The notes: generated by a model from the letters alone, not told the origin. Shown: positions 1-7,939, counted from the first letter of the stretch. The stretch: 38,654 bases of DNA from an uncultured bacterium (GCA_937943575.1 CALEAV010000060.1:1-38654), one strand, 5' to 3'. Made by a program: numbers and translations.

Positions 1-25
1 GAGGGCCGGGGAACATCGTTCCCTG

Positions 26-71
26 CCCTCCCCCACGCCCCCTCCCAACCCTTTATGGAGTTGGGGGAGGG
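26..71 (+). other. stem-loop upstream of tyrS
   Basis: An inverted repeat pairs CCCTCCCCCA (26-35) with TGGGGGAGGG (62-71). An alternative inner stem pairs CCCAAC (44-49) with GTTGGG (60-65). It lies about 75 bases before the tyrS start and could be a leader structure or the terminator of a gene outside the window. No T-run follows, and no T-box features were recognised. Confidence 0.3.
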
Positions 72-145
72 AGGCAGAGGGAGGGGGACGGGCCTGCGGC
101 CCCTGGCCCCCTCCCTCAGCTACCACTACACCAACGGAGACCGCA

Positions 146-1372
146 GTGAAATCGGTGGACGAGCAGCTCGCCCTCATCAGGAAGGGCGTCCAGGAGATCA
201 TCCGGGAAGAGGAGTTGAAGGCGCGGCTGGCGCGCTCGGTGGCCACGGGGGTGCCGTTGCGGGTCAAGGCCGGGTTTGACCCCACGGCGCCGGACCTGCA
301 TCTGGGGCACACGGTGCTCATTCAGAAGCTGAAGCATTTTCAGGACTTGGGGCATCAGGTCATCTTTCTCATCGGGGATTTCACCGGGCTCATCGGGGAC
401 CCCTCGGGGAAGAGCGAGACCCGGCCGCCCCTGACGGAGGAGGAGGTCCGGGCCAATGCCGCCACCTATGAGCGCCAGATCTTCAAGGTGCTGGATCCGG
501 AGCGCACCCTCATCGAGTTCAACAGCCGCTGGATGAAGGCCATGAGCGCCCAGGACCTCATCCGCCTGGCGGCCCGCTACACCGTGGCCCGCATGCTGGA
601 GCGGGAGGACTTCCACAAGCGCTATCAAAGCCACACCCCCATTGCCATCCACGAGTTTCTCTATCCCCTCATCCAGGCCTATGACTCGGTGGCCTTGCGG
701 GCCGATGTGGAGCTGGGCGGCACGGACCAGAAGTTCAACCTCCTGGTGGGCCGGGAGATCCAGCGGGAGTACGGCCAGGAGCCCCAGGTGGTCATCACCC
801 TGCCGCTGTTGGAGGGGCTGGACGGCGTCCAGAAGATGAGCAAGTCCCTGGGGAATTACGTGGGCATCGACGAGCCCCCCCGGGAGATGTTCGGCAAGCT
901 CATGAGCCTGCCCGATGCCCTGCTGCTGCGCTACTATGAGCTGCTCAGCGACATCAGTCCCCAGGACCTGGCGCAGCTTGCCCGGGACCTGGAGCGGGGC
1001 GCCGTCAATCCCCGGGACGCCAAGGAGGCCCTGGCCAGGGAGATCGTGGCCCGCTACCACGGCGAGGCGGCGGCGGGCCGGGCGGCGGCGGAGTTCGCCC
1101 GCGTCTTCCGGGAGGGGGGTCTCCCGGAGGAGATCGAGGAGGTCACCCTGACCCTTGCGGGGCCGCAGGACCGCCTGCTTCCCAACGTCATGGCCGCAGC
1201 CGGGCTGGCGGCCACCACCTCCGAGGCCCGGCGCCTCATCGCCCAGGGCGGGGTGAAGGCCGACGGGGAAAAAGTGACGGCGGTGAGCTGGGAAGTGCCT
1301 GAAAATCAGCCGATTTTACTGCAAGTGGGGAAGAGGCGCTTTAAGCGCGTGACGCTGACAGCCGATAGATAA
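146..1372 (+). CDS. tyrS: tyrosyl-tRNA synthetase
   Basis: Class I aminoacyl-tRNA synthetase that charges tRNA-Tyr with tyrosine in the cytoplasm. The 408-residue protein has the HIGH-type signature HLGH at residues 52-55, the KMSKS loop at 230-234 followed by LGNYVGI, and an S4 RNA-binding domain over roughly the last 65 residues. The [15 protein letters not shown] context and the length fit the second bacterial TyrRS type (TyrZ-like) better than the E. coli type. The start is a GTG with GGAGA at 136-140, five bases upstream. The next gene begins 37 bases after the stop on the same strand, so the two may be co-transcribed. Nothing looks damaged. Confidence 0.95.
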   Translation: MKSVDEQLALIRKGVQEIIREEELKARLARSVATGVPLRVKAGFDPTAPDLHLGHTVLIQKLKHFQDLGHQVIFLIGDFTGLIGDPSGKSETRPPLTEEEVRANAATYERQIFKVLDPERTLIEFNSRWMKAMSAQDLIRLAARYTVARMLEREDFHKRYQSHTPIAIHEFLYPLIQAYDSVALRADVELGGTDQKFNLLVGREIQREYGQEPQVVITLPLLEGLDGVQKMSKSLGNYVGIDEPPREMFGKLMSLPDALLLRYYELLSDISPQDLAQLARDLERGAVNPRDAKEALAREIVARYHGEAAAGRAAAEFARVFREGGLPEEIEEVTLTLAGPQDRLLPNVMAAAGLAATTSEARRLIAQGGVKADGEKVTAVSWEVPENQPILLQVGKRRFKRVTLTADR

Positions 1373-1409
1373 GGAGAAAGCAGCCGAGATCTCGGGGATT
1401 TGGGGCAAC

Positions 1410-2315
1410 ATGGCGCGGCCGGGCCTGATAGTGGCTGCGGTGGTCATCTGGTGTCTGCTGGCGCCGGCATGGTCCGGGGCAAGGGAGACCCCTGCCGGCG
1501 GCCCCGCCTGGGCGAGGCCCGATTCCCTTGCACCGGCCTTGAGCGGCCCCAAAGCCGGGGCCGGCCAGGACCGCCTGCCGTCCCGGCCGGATCCCCCTCC
1601 CGCCCCGGGGCAGAGGCTGTGGCGGTTTCTGACCGGCGGCTTCCTGGCGGCCCTGCTGTGGTCGAGGCTTTTCGGCTATCCCCTCTATGGTCTGGGGCTG
1701 TCTGAGGGCTTCCCCGTGGGTCTGCTGGATGTCACGGTGGCGGCCACCGCCCTGTATGGGGGCTATGTGGCGGTCCAGCGCTGGTGGGAGCAGCGGGCCG
1801 CCATCGGCCGGCCCACCCCCCGCTTCAGCCGCCCGTCCAAAAATTCGGTCCCCCTGGAAGTGGAAAAGAGCGCCCAGGCCGGGGTGGAGCGGCTAACGGC
1901 CCAGGACCCCCAGTTCACCCTGGAGTCCTTCGGCACTTTCGTCCACCATCTCATCTATGAAGTCCATGATGCCTGGAATCATCAGGACCTGAGCAGACTG
2001 AACGGCAAGCTCTCCGACAATCTCCAGGGCTTCCTGGAGATGGGCCTGAAGATTCTGGCCCTGCGCCGGGAGATCAGCCGCCTGGAGGACCTCAGCCTGA
2101 AGCGCCTGGCGGTGGTGCAGGCGGAGGTGGAGCCCCAGCGGCAGACCGTCACCGTCTGGGTGGAGGGGCAGGTTCTGGATTACGTGCTGCAAAGCCAGAC
2201 CTACAAGCTCCTGGCCGGCAGCATGACCTACCCCACCGAGTTGCGGGAGTCCTGGCTGTTTGAGCGGCCCGACTCCGCTTCTCCCTGGCGGTTGCAGGAT
2301 ATTCAGGATTTTTGA
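1410..2315 (+). CDS. Tim44-like domain membrane protein
   Basis: 301-residue membrane protein of unknown exact role. It starts with a hydrophobic signal or anchor (about residues 4-22, ending near AWSG), then a Pro/Gly-rich linker. Two hydrophobic stretches (about 70-92 and 99-122) follow, then a soluble C-terminal domain (about 165-301) with the pattern of the bacterial Tim44-like family: FGTFVHHLIYEVHDAW, a central helix, and a beta-rich tail with WVEGQVLDYV. In mitochondria this domain binds membranes in protein import; in bacteria its job is unclear. It follows tyrS closely. Its last 13 bases overlap the 3' end of the convergent pcnB gene. The family call is by motif recognition only. Confidence 0.75.
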   Translation: MARPGLIVAAVVIWCLLAPAWSGARETPAGGPAWARPDSLAPALSGPKAGAGQDRLPSRPDPPPAPGQRLWRFLTGGFLAALLWSRLFGYPLYGLGLSEGFPVGLLDVTVAATALYGGYVAVQRWWEQRAAIGRPTPRFSRPSKNSVPLEVEKSAQAGVERLTAQDPQFTLESFGTFVHHLIYEVHDAWNHQDLSRLNGKLSDNLQGFLEMGLKILALRREISRLEDLSLKRLAVVQAEVEPQRQTVTVWVEGQVLDYVLQSQTYKLLAGSMTYPTELRESWLFERPDSASPWRLQDIQDF

Positions 2316-3571
2316 GGCTCCGGTCGGGCCTCCCCCCGCCGGCGGCCGCGACGGCGCCGGGGGCGGCGGCGCCGGGGGAGGACGGCCTCCAGGGCCTCCT
2401 CCGGGCCCTGCAGCTCCGCCGGAAGGCCCTCCAGGGGGGCCGTCAGGAGGCGGTGCAGCAGGAAGGCCTGGGGAAAGGCGGTGAGACGCACCAGGCGGCT
2501 GGGGATGGGGCGCTGCTGCCGGGTGTGGTGACCCACCGCGGCGGCCAGGGCCAGAAGCTGCACCACCTCTTCCTGGCGCTGCCGGGGGAATTCAATCCCC
2601 CCCAAGGCCTCCCGGATTCTGGCCGGCAGAAATTCCCTGAGCTCCTGGGTGCCGGCGGGCCAGGGTTCCGCCTCCAGGTAGGGGAGGAGAAAGAGGGCCC
2701 AGGTAAGGCTGTCGGGGAGGGGGCGGTCGGCCTGGCTTAAAATATCCAGGCGCTCAGCCAGCTCCAGCAGCCGGGCCTCCCCCTGCGCCCCCAGCCGGTG
2801 CCGCCAGCCGGGGAAGATGGCGTAAAACAGGCCGCTTTCCAGCATCAGCCGGAAGAAGGGGCGGGCGGCGCCGCTTTTCAGGTCCTTGAGCAGTTCATCC
2901 CGCACCCGGGCCGGCGGGCAGGTGCGGATGAGATCCCCCTTGGCCCGGATCTCGTCCCAGGCCTGAGGGTCGATGGTGAAGCCGGTGCGGGCGGCATGGC
3001 GCAACACCCTGAGCATGCGCACCGGGTCCCGGACAAAGCGCACCGCCGGGTCGCCGATCACCCGGATGTAGCCCCGGCGCAGGTCCTCCAGGCCCCCCAC
3101 GTAATCCACCAGGGAAAAGTCCCCGATGTTATAGAAGAGGGCGTTGATGGTGAGATCCCGACGCTGGGCGTCCTCCGCCGGGGTGCCATAGGTGGGGTTT
3201 TTGCCGTCCTCGCCCTCCGGGGTGAGATCAAATTCCGAGCGCCGCCGGAAGGTGGAGACCTCCACGATCTTGCCGCCTTTGAAAAAGACCTGCACCAGCC
3301 GGAAGCGGCGTCCGATGATGCGGCTGTTGCGGAAGAGTTTGCGGATCTCACCGGGGCGGGCGTCGGTCACCACGTCAAAGTCTTTGGGCTGTTTGCCCAA
3401 CAGCAGGTCCCGGACCCCGCCCCCCACCAGGTAGGCCGTGTAGCCGGCATAATGCAGCCGGTAGAGGACCTTGAGGGCCTCCACCGAAATGTCCTTGCGG
3501 GACAGGGGGTGCTCGGGCCGGGGGACGATCACCGGCTGCGGGGCCCCGGGTTCCCGATCATGGGACAACAT
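2303..3571 (-). CDS. pcnB: poly(A) polymerase / CCA-adding enzyme family nucleotidyltransferase
   Basis: Class II nucleotidyltransferase adding A (poly(A)) or CCA to RNA 3' ends. The 422-residue protein has the catalytic loop GGGVRD at 50-55 and the metal-binding DFD at 64-66. These are followed by the RRSEFD region, the DLTINAL motif and the R-F-V-R-D-P-V-R-M-L-R segment typical of the family. The PcnB-like N-terminus (PLSRKDISVEALKVLYRL) and the very Arg-rich C-terminal tail (a run of R with P/G in the last 20 residues) favour poly(A) polymerase over a true CCA enzyme. The ATG at 3571 has no Shine-Dalgarno and sits only six bases from a TATAAT, so the mRNA may be leaderless; a GTG at 3532 is an alternative start. 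The gene converges on and overlaps the Tim44-like gene by 13 bases. Confidence 0.88.
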   Translation of the reverse strand: MLSHDREPGAPQPVIVPRPEHPLSRKDISVEALKVLYRLHYAGYTAYLVGGGVRDLLLGKQPKDFDVVTDARPGEIRKLFRNSRIIGRRFRLVQVFFKGGKIVEVSTFRRRSEFDLTPEGEDGKNPTYGTPAEDAQRRDLTINALFYNIGDFSLVDYVGGLEDLRRGYIRVIGDPAVRFVRDPVRMLRVLRHAARTGFTIDPQAWDEIRAKGDLIRTCPPARVRDELLKDLKSGAARPFFRLMLESGLFYAIFPGWRHRLGAQGEARLLELAERLDILSQADRPLPDSLTWALFLLPYLEAEPWPAGTQELREFLPARIREALGGIEFPRQRQEEVVQLLALAAAVGHHTRQQRPIPSRLVRLTAFPQAFLLHRLLTAPLEGLPAELQGPEEALEAVLPRRRRPRRRRGRRRGEARPEPQKS

Positions 3572-3577
3572 ATTTTA

Positions 3578-3583
3578 ATTATA
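3578..3583 (-). promoter_or_regulatory. candidate -10 box of pcnB
   Basis: On the minus strand this reads TATAAT, in an AT-rich island that stands out from the GC-rich surroundings. No good -35 hexamer is visible 16-18 bases upstream. Transcription would start at or next to the annotated ATG (3571), implying a leaderless message. Confidence 0.4.
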
Positions 3584-3704
3584 GTGAAATTTCTCCCCTT
3601 CCTGGGGAATAATTTTTCGACCGCCGGCGCCGGAATCGGGGCAATGTGAAGCTGTTCCCCTCAGGCCCGCTTCCCCGGCCCTTCCGTCGGGAGGCAAAGC
3701 GGGG

Positions 3705-3710
3705 TATAGT
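3705..3710 (+). promoter_or_regulatory. candidate -10 box of the sigma factor operon
   Basis: TATAGT lies about 100 bases before the preferred GTG start of the sigma factor gene. A weak TTCCGT is found 17 bases upstream as a possible -35. The element precedes the leader inverted repeat at 3714-3772, so that structure would be in the transcript. Confidence 0.35.
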
Positions 3711-3713
3711 GGA

Positions 3714-3772
3714 GGCATGCGCCTTTGAGCGCCGCCGGAATTTTTATCAAAGTGAGAAAAATTCCGCATGCC
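3714..3772 (+). promoter_or_regulatory. nested inverted repeat in the sigma operon leader
   Basis: GGCATGCG (3714-3721) is the reverse complement of CGCATGCC (3765-3772). Inside it CGGAATTTTT (3736-3745) is a perfect 10-base partner of AAAAATTCCG (3757-3766), with an 11-base loop. The two right arms share two bases. The element lies between the candidate promoter and the start codon and could be an operator for the operon's own products or an RNA hairpin controlling translation. Confidence 0.6.
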
Positions 3773-3808
3773 CACTTTAACATCTCCCGCAGGGGCCGGT
3801 CTAATCCA

Positions 3809-4423
3809 GTGAAGCCCGGGGAATGGCACCTGGTGGCGGATGCCGAGCTGGTGACCCGGGCGCAAGCGGGGGAGCTGCCGGCCTTCGAGGAACTGGTGAA
3901 GCGCTACCAGCGGGACATTTACGCCTTGGCCTGCCGGATGGTGAGCGACGTCGAGGAGGCCCGGGATGTCATGCAGCAGGCCTTGCTCCAAGCCTTTCTG
4001 CATATCCGGGATTTTCGGGGCCACTCCGCCTTCCGCACCTGGCTGTTCCGCATCACCCTGAACCAATGCTACAATTTCCTGAAGGGGCGGAGGCGCTACG
4101 GCGAGCCGGTGGATGTGGGGGACCTGGTGCTGGAGGCGGAGGATTCCCCGGAAGCCGATCTGATGGCCGAAGAGGAGCGGGCCCGGCTTTATCAGGCCCT
4201 GGAGAAGCTGCCGGCCAAGCAGCGGGCGGTGATCACCCTGAAGCTGGAGCAGAATCTCTCCTATCAGGAGATCGCCCAGGTGCTGGGGGGCACGGCCGGC
4301 GCCGCCCGGGTGAATTACTGCCAGGCCCTCAAACGCCTGAAGAAACTGTTGGTGAGCGAGCACGAGCATGACGTGGCGGTGCGCCCTTATCCAAAGGTGG
4401 CTCCCCGGATATCTCGACGCTGA
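3809..4423 (+). CDS. ECF-type RNA polymerase sigma factor (RpoE-like)
   Basis: Sigma-70 family factor of the extracytoplasmic function type, about 204 residues, which directs RNA polymerase to stress promoters. Region 2 spans about residues 25-95 (FEELVKRYQRDIYALA then the FRTWLFRITLN block). Region 4 spans about 140-195 (LEKLPAKQRAVITLKL and the SYQEIAQVLG helix-turn-helix). The frame is open back to a TTG at 3725, but the first part of that extension would be encoded by the leader inverted repeat and is not conserved-looking. The GTG at 3809, with AGGGG at 3791-3795, gives a normal ECF length. The HTH contains GGTAGAARVN where most members have a shorter G-T-V turn. The 3' end overlaps the anti-sigma gene by 56 bases, which indicates translational coupling. 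Confidence 0.88.
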   Translation: MKPGEWHLVADAELVTRAQAGELPAFEELVKRYQRDIYALACRMVSDVEEARDVMQQALLQAFLHIRDFRGHSAFRTWLFRITLNQCYNFLKGRRRYGEPVDVGDLVLEAEDSPEADLMAEEERARLYQALEKLPAKQRAVITLKLEQNLSYQEIAQVLGGTAGAARVNYCQALKRLKKLLVSEHEHDVAVRPYPKVAPRISRR

Positions 4424-5006
4424 GGACACGGGGATCCGCAACCGGCTGGTGGCCCGGCATCTGGAGCGCTGCCCCCATTGCCGCCAGGAGCTGGCGGAAG
4501 TCGAGGCCGCCGTCCGTCTGCTGCAGGCGCACCCGGTGCCGGATCCGGGCCCGGAGTTCTGGGAGAGCTTCCAGCGGGAGCTGCATCTGAAGCTGGCGCA
4601 GCTCCAGGAAGAGCCACAGCCGCAGGCGCAGCGGCGCCACCTGACGGCCCCCCTGAGGATGATTGTGGCGGCCGCCCCCCTGGTGGTGCTCCTGGCGGCG
4701 GTGGGGCTGTGGCGGGGGTGGGGGCCCTGGGGCTCTGCCCCGCAGCCGACTCCTCCCGCCCAGACGGCCCCGTTGACGGCGGCGCCGGCGGCGGGGGAGC
4801 CGGACAGCAGCAGCGTGGAGCTGACGGCTTACGGCCCGGGCGTGGCCCACCCGCCGGGACCGGAAAAGGTCCTTTATGCCGGCATCGACGAGGGTCTCTG
4901 GGATGAGGACCTGGTGCTGAACTGGGATATGGACCCGGTGCTGGGGGATCTCTCGCCGCAGGAGCGGGAGGCGCTGGCCCGGAAACTGATGGGGGGAGAA
5001 CCATGA
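4368..5006 (+). CDS. zinc-finger anti-sigma factor, membrane-anchored
   Basis: 212-residue membrane-anchored partner expected to hold the preceding sigma factor inactive. The N-terminal domain carries the zinc-anti-sigma signature H31-x3-C35-x2-C38, plus Cys5. A single hydrophobic segment at about 97-116 (MIVAAAPLVVLLAAVGLW) separates the cytoplasmic domain from a Pro/Ala-rich periplasmic part. The C-terminus ends with LSPQEREALARKL. It starts inside the sigma gene, and its stop overlaps the next ATG as ATGA, so the three genes form one translation-coupled operon. The 25 bases encoding EREALARK recur exactly at 8354-8378. Membrane topology and zinc binding are inferred from the pattern. Confidence 0.85.
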   Translation: MTWRCALIQRWLPGYLDAEDTGIRNRLVARHLERCPHCRQELAEVEAAVRLLQAHPVPDPGPEFWESFQRELHLKLAQLQEEPQPQAQRRHLTAPLRMIVAAAPLVVLLAAVGLWRGWGPWGSAPQPTPPAQTAPLTAAPAAGEPDSSSVELTAYGPGVAHPPGPEKVLYAGIDEGLWDEDLVLNWDMDPVLGDLSPQEREALARKLMGGEP

Positions 5007-5536
5007 AGACACAACTGGCCCGGCTTGGCGGCCTGGCCCTTCTCTTTACCCTGTGTCTCACCGGCCTGGCCGCAGCTCAGGGCTTTGAGCCGGCGGACCC
5101 CATGGACCGCTACCAGGCCGAGGTCAAGCGCGCCAAACTGGGGCCGGCCCTGGGAGTGGACCAGCGCACCGTGGACCTGCTGCTCCAGATTGACCAGAAA
5201 TACCGGGTGCAAAAGGAGCGGGCCAAACAGGAGGCCATGCTGGCCTTCCAGCAGCTGCAGCAGGTGATGAGCAAGCCCAACCCCACGGACCAGGAGGTGG
5301 GGGTGATCCTGGAGCGCATGATGCGCACCCGGGAAGAGACCCTGGCCCTGCAGCAGCGCCAGTTTCAGGAGGAGATGAGCCTCCTCACCCCGGTGCAGCA
5401 GGCCCGCTATCTCATGTTTCTCATGAGCCTGCGCCGCCAGGTGGCCACCGAGGCCCGGGAGCTCAAAAGCGCCCCCAAGGCCGCCAAGCCCGTGAGCCCG
5501 CCCCGGGAGCTGCCGGTGATGCGCCCCAACCCCTGA
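5003..5536 (+). CDS. CpxP/Spy-like periplasmic protein
   Basis: 177-residue exported protein. The first 25 residues form a Sec signal peptide (positive start MKTQLAR, hydrophobic core, cleavage near AAAQG). The mature part is predicted all-helical and highly charged, with an LTPVQQARYLMF segment resembling the LTxxQ motif of the CpxP/Spy/CnrX group of periplasmic chaperones and metal sensors. A Pro/Lys-rich tail follows. Its start overlaps the anti-sigma stop (ATGA). In this position it could be the periplasmic sensor or chaperone that controls the anti-sigma factor, as CnrX does in the CnrYXH system. The sequence shows the motif and the operon; the regulatory role is inference. No His/Met cluster for metal binding is obvious. 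Confidence 0.7.
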   Translation: MKTQLARLGGLALLFTLCLTGLAAAQGFEPADPMDRYQAEVKRAKLGPALGVDQRTVDLLLQIDQKYRVQKERAKQEAMLAFQQLQQVMSKPNPTDQEVGVILERMMRTREETLALQQRQFQEEMSLLTPVQQARYLMFLMSLRRQVATEARELKSAPKAAKPVSPPRELPVMRPNP

Positions 5537-5731
5537 TGGGTGCTTCCTTTCCGGGGCACCCCCCATCCCGCCAGGCCCATGGGCCGAAACGAAGCAGCGC
5601 CAGACGCCGGCGTTGATTGGCTGGACGCAGGAAACCCCGGGGGCTGAGCCTCTCGTGGGACTCCGGCTGGCAAAACCCGGCCCGGCAGGCCTGCGGCCCG
5701 CAGGTCCCGCCCTCCCGGGGCCACAAACCCC

Positions 5732-5760
5732 TTGCCTGCCTGTGGCCGCCACGGTAAAAT
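5732..5760 (+). promoter_or_regulatory. promoter of tRNA-Leu(CAA)
   Basis: TTGCCT (5732-5737), exactly 17 bases, then TAAAAT (5755-5760), ending 10 bases before the first tRNA base. Hexamers, spacing and distance fit a housekeeping sigma-70 promoter starting just upstream of the tRNA. Confidence 0.7.
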
Positions 5761-5770
5761 GCAAGCAGAC

Positions 5771-5858
5771 GCCGGAGTGGTGGAATGGGTAGACGCAGGG
5801 GACTCAAAATCCCCCGGGGCACGGCCCTGTGCGAGTTCGAGTCTCGCCTCCGGCACCA
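5771..5858 (+). tRNA. tRNA-Leu(CAA)
   Basis: An 88-base class II tRNA with encoded CCA. The acceptor stem pairs GCCGGAG (5771-5777) with CTCCGGC (5848-5854), followed by A and CCA. The anticodon stem GGGGA/TCCCC holds the loop CTCAAAA, giving anticodon CAA. A variable arm GGGGCACGGCCCTG and the T arm GCGAGTTCGAGTCTCGC are present. It decodes the leucine codon UUG. It marks the left edge of a gene-poor stretch. Confidence 0.95.
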
Positions 5859-6578
5859 GATCCCGGCTTTCCGGCCCCCGCCTCACCCAGCGGGAGAGGC
5901 ACCCAGGACCGCCGGCAAACCACCCGCCCCCCAGGGGTCCTGACTTTTCCCCCCACCTGCGGGTGACCCCGCCTCCCTGTCCTGGGGGTTCATACCCCTG
6001 ACACCGCCGAGGAGGCATTCCCCGGGCGCCGGAGATTGTGGGGCCACTGCCAGGGGTGGCGCCACCTGGTGGAGGCTCTCCCGGGCGTCCCCAGCCTCTC
6101 ACCCCGGCATCTCCCCCGGCCTCCAGGCCGGCCGTCATCAGCCCCGGTGGATTCCAGGGCTGGCCTGCCACTTCCCACTCCGCCGCACCTGGGGGAGACC
6201 AGGGGGTCAGCCCCCGGCTGAAGCCTGGCGTCGCCGCTCAAAGGAGAGGGCGAAAGGGGCGATCCTGTTGCAGAGGGCTGGCGGCACCCCTGCAGGCCCC
6301 GATTATCACGGTGTCCATGGATATGGCGGCCATCCCCTGAGCCTGGCGGCCAGGAAATGGCCGGGCTGCGGCCGAAGAACCACCCTGACGGAGAAAATCC
6401 TTGCGGCAAAATCAGGATCTCCCCCCTTGACCCCGGTGAGAGCCGCACGGGACCACCCGGAAGGACACCTTGCATGGACGGCTGGCCTGTTGACCTGGCC
6501 AGGTGGCCGGCGTTTGGGGCCGGTATCGGGCTTCTGGGCTCCGGTTCTGCCTTGACCTCATGGTGGATTGGGGGGAAA
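5859..6578 (+). other. gene-free stretch after tRNA-Leu(CAA)
   Basis: No convincing gene, tRNA or terminator was found in these 720 bases. Open frames on both strands are rich in Pro, Gly, Arg and Ser and look random for high-GC DNA. The frame of the following hydrolase is open back to 6357, but the first 74 codons look non-coding. A 16-base match to a group II intron domain V-like hairpin near 6437 does not fold properly. Confidence 0.5.
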
Positions 6579-7745
6579 ATGACCCCAAGGGTGCTTCTGC
6601 CGGTGCTCCAGATGATCAATAACACCGAGCTCTTTCACACTTTGCTGGCCAAGGGGGAGATCCGCCTCCGGGCCGGCCCCCTTTTTGACGTCATCCCGAA
6701 GCCGCTGCCCGCCGGGTTTGACTTCGGTCGGATTGAGGGCATGATGCTGGGGCTGGCGGTGGGGGACGCCCTGGGGAACACCACGGAGTCCTGGAACCCC
6801 TGGGAACGCCGGGCCCGACACGGCGAAATCCGGGACTATCTCCCCAACTGGCAGAGCGGCGAGAGAACGGGACTGCCCTCCGACGACACCCAGCTGGCCT
6901 TCTGGACCCTGGAACAGCTGCTGGCGGACGGCGGCCTGATCCCCGCCAACCTGGCCGCCCGTTTCTGCCGGGAGCGGATATTCGGTATCGGTGCCACGGT
7001 CAGGGGATTCATCCGCAACTGCACAAGCGGCGTGCCCTGGTACCGCTGCGGGCCTCGCTCCGCCGGCAACGGCGCCCTGATGCGGATAGCCCCCCTTGTG
7101 ATCCCGCACCTGAAGGCCCCCTCGCCCGCTCTGTGGTGTGACGTGGCCTTGGCGGCCATGCTCACCCACAATGATTCCGGCTCCACCGCCGCCTGCCTGG
7201 CCTACGTGTCGATCCTGTGGCACCTGTTGCACCTGAGCACCCCACCCGAGCCCGCCTGGTGGCCCCGAACCTACGTGGCCGTGGCCCGGGGTCTGGAGGA
7301 GGACACTTACCGGCCCCGGGGTGGCGCCTTCCCGGGCTTTTCCGGCCCCATATGGCGGTTTGTGGAAGACGCCCTGGAAGCCGCCTTCTCCCGGGGGCTG
7401 TCGGTCCTGGAGGCTTGCGGGCTGTGGAATTCGGGGGCCTATCTCCTGGAGACCGTGCCCTCGGTCCTCTATATTCTCATGCGCCACGCCCATGACCCCG
7501 AGGAGGCCATCGTGCGGGCGGTGAATGACACCTTTGACAACGATACCATTGCCGCCGTGGTGGGGGCGGCGGTGGGGGCCCTCCACGGCCGGGAAAATCT
7601 GCCCCCCCGCTGGCTTCAGGGCCTCACCGGCCGCACCGGCGCCCATGATGACGGCCGGGTGTTTGAGCTGTTGGACGCCGCCAGGGAACGCTGGGGGCAG
7701 CAAGGGAATCTCCCTGGCGCCGGACCGGCGGGCAAGGACTCCTGA
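6579..7745 (+). CDS. ADP-ribosylglycohydrolase family protein
   Basis: 388-residue protein of the DraG/ARH family, which removes ADP-ribose from modified proteins or nucleic acids using two metal ions. Motifs in order: GMMLGLAVGDALGNTTE (GDALG at 62-66), SDDTQ at 101-105, SAGNGALMRIAP, HNDSGSTAACLAY, and the metal-binding D320-N-D-T323 in a DNDTIAAVVGAA context. All expected acidic metal ligands appear intact. The ATG at 6579 is preceded by GGGGGG; a later ATG at 6612 has no ribosome-binding site. No ADP-ribosyltransferase is found nearby, so its substrate is unknown. It stands alone between two tRNA-Leu genes amid non-coding or decayed DNA, which suggests an accessory gene. Confidence 0.85.
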   Translation: MTPRVLLPVLQMINNTELFHTLLAKGEIRLRAGPLFDVIPKPLPAGFDFGRIEGMMLGLAVGDALGNTTESWNPWERRARHGEIRDYLPNWQSGERTGLPSDDTQLAFWTLEQLLADGGLIPANLAARFCRERIFGIGATVRGFIRNCTSGVPWYRCGPRSAGNGALMRIAPLVIPHLKAPSPALWCDVALAAMLTHNDSGSTAACLAYVSILWHLLHLSTPPEPAWWPRTYVAVARGLEEDTYRPRGGAFPGFSGPIWRFVEDALEAAFSRGLSVLEACGLWNSGAYLLETVPSVLYILMRHAHDPEEAIVRAVNDTFDNDTIAAVVGAAVGALHGRENLPPRWLQGLTGRTGAHDDGRVFELLDAARERWGQQGNLPGAGPAGKDS

Positions 7746-7939
7746 TGGATTCATAAGCCCGCAGTGGGGGGCCTCCCGGGGCGCGAAGGGAGGGATTCCT
7801 TGGGGGGCACAGTGGGGTTCCAGGAGCCGGATTACTCCACACTCACCCGGGAGACGGGGGCGGAGGGCCGTAACCCGGCTCCTTTAAGACCCGTCGGACC
7901 CGGGAAATTTTGACCATCCCCAAGTCGTAGGGCCCCCCC

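Noticed and set aside
1-145. T-box or other amino-acid riboswitch upstream of tyrS
   Set aside because: There is a hairpin, but no T-box sequence, specifier loop or antiterminator was recognised.
3725-3808. TTG start at 3725 for the sigma factor
   Set aside because: It would translate the leader inverted repeat and adds 28 residues not typical of ECF factors. The GTG at 3809 with AGGGG upstream gives a normal length.
6430-6460. Possible group II intron domain V remnant
   Set aside because: CGGTGAGAGCCGCACG matches a common domain V core, but the flanking arms do not pair and no reverse transcriptase remnant is nearby.
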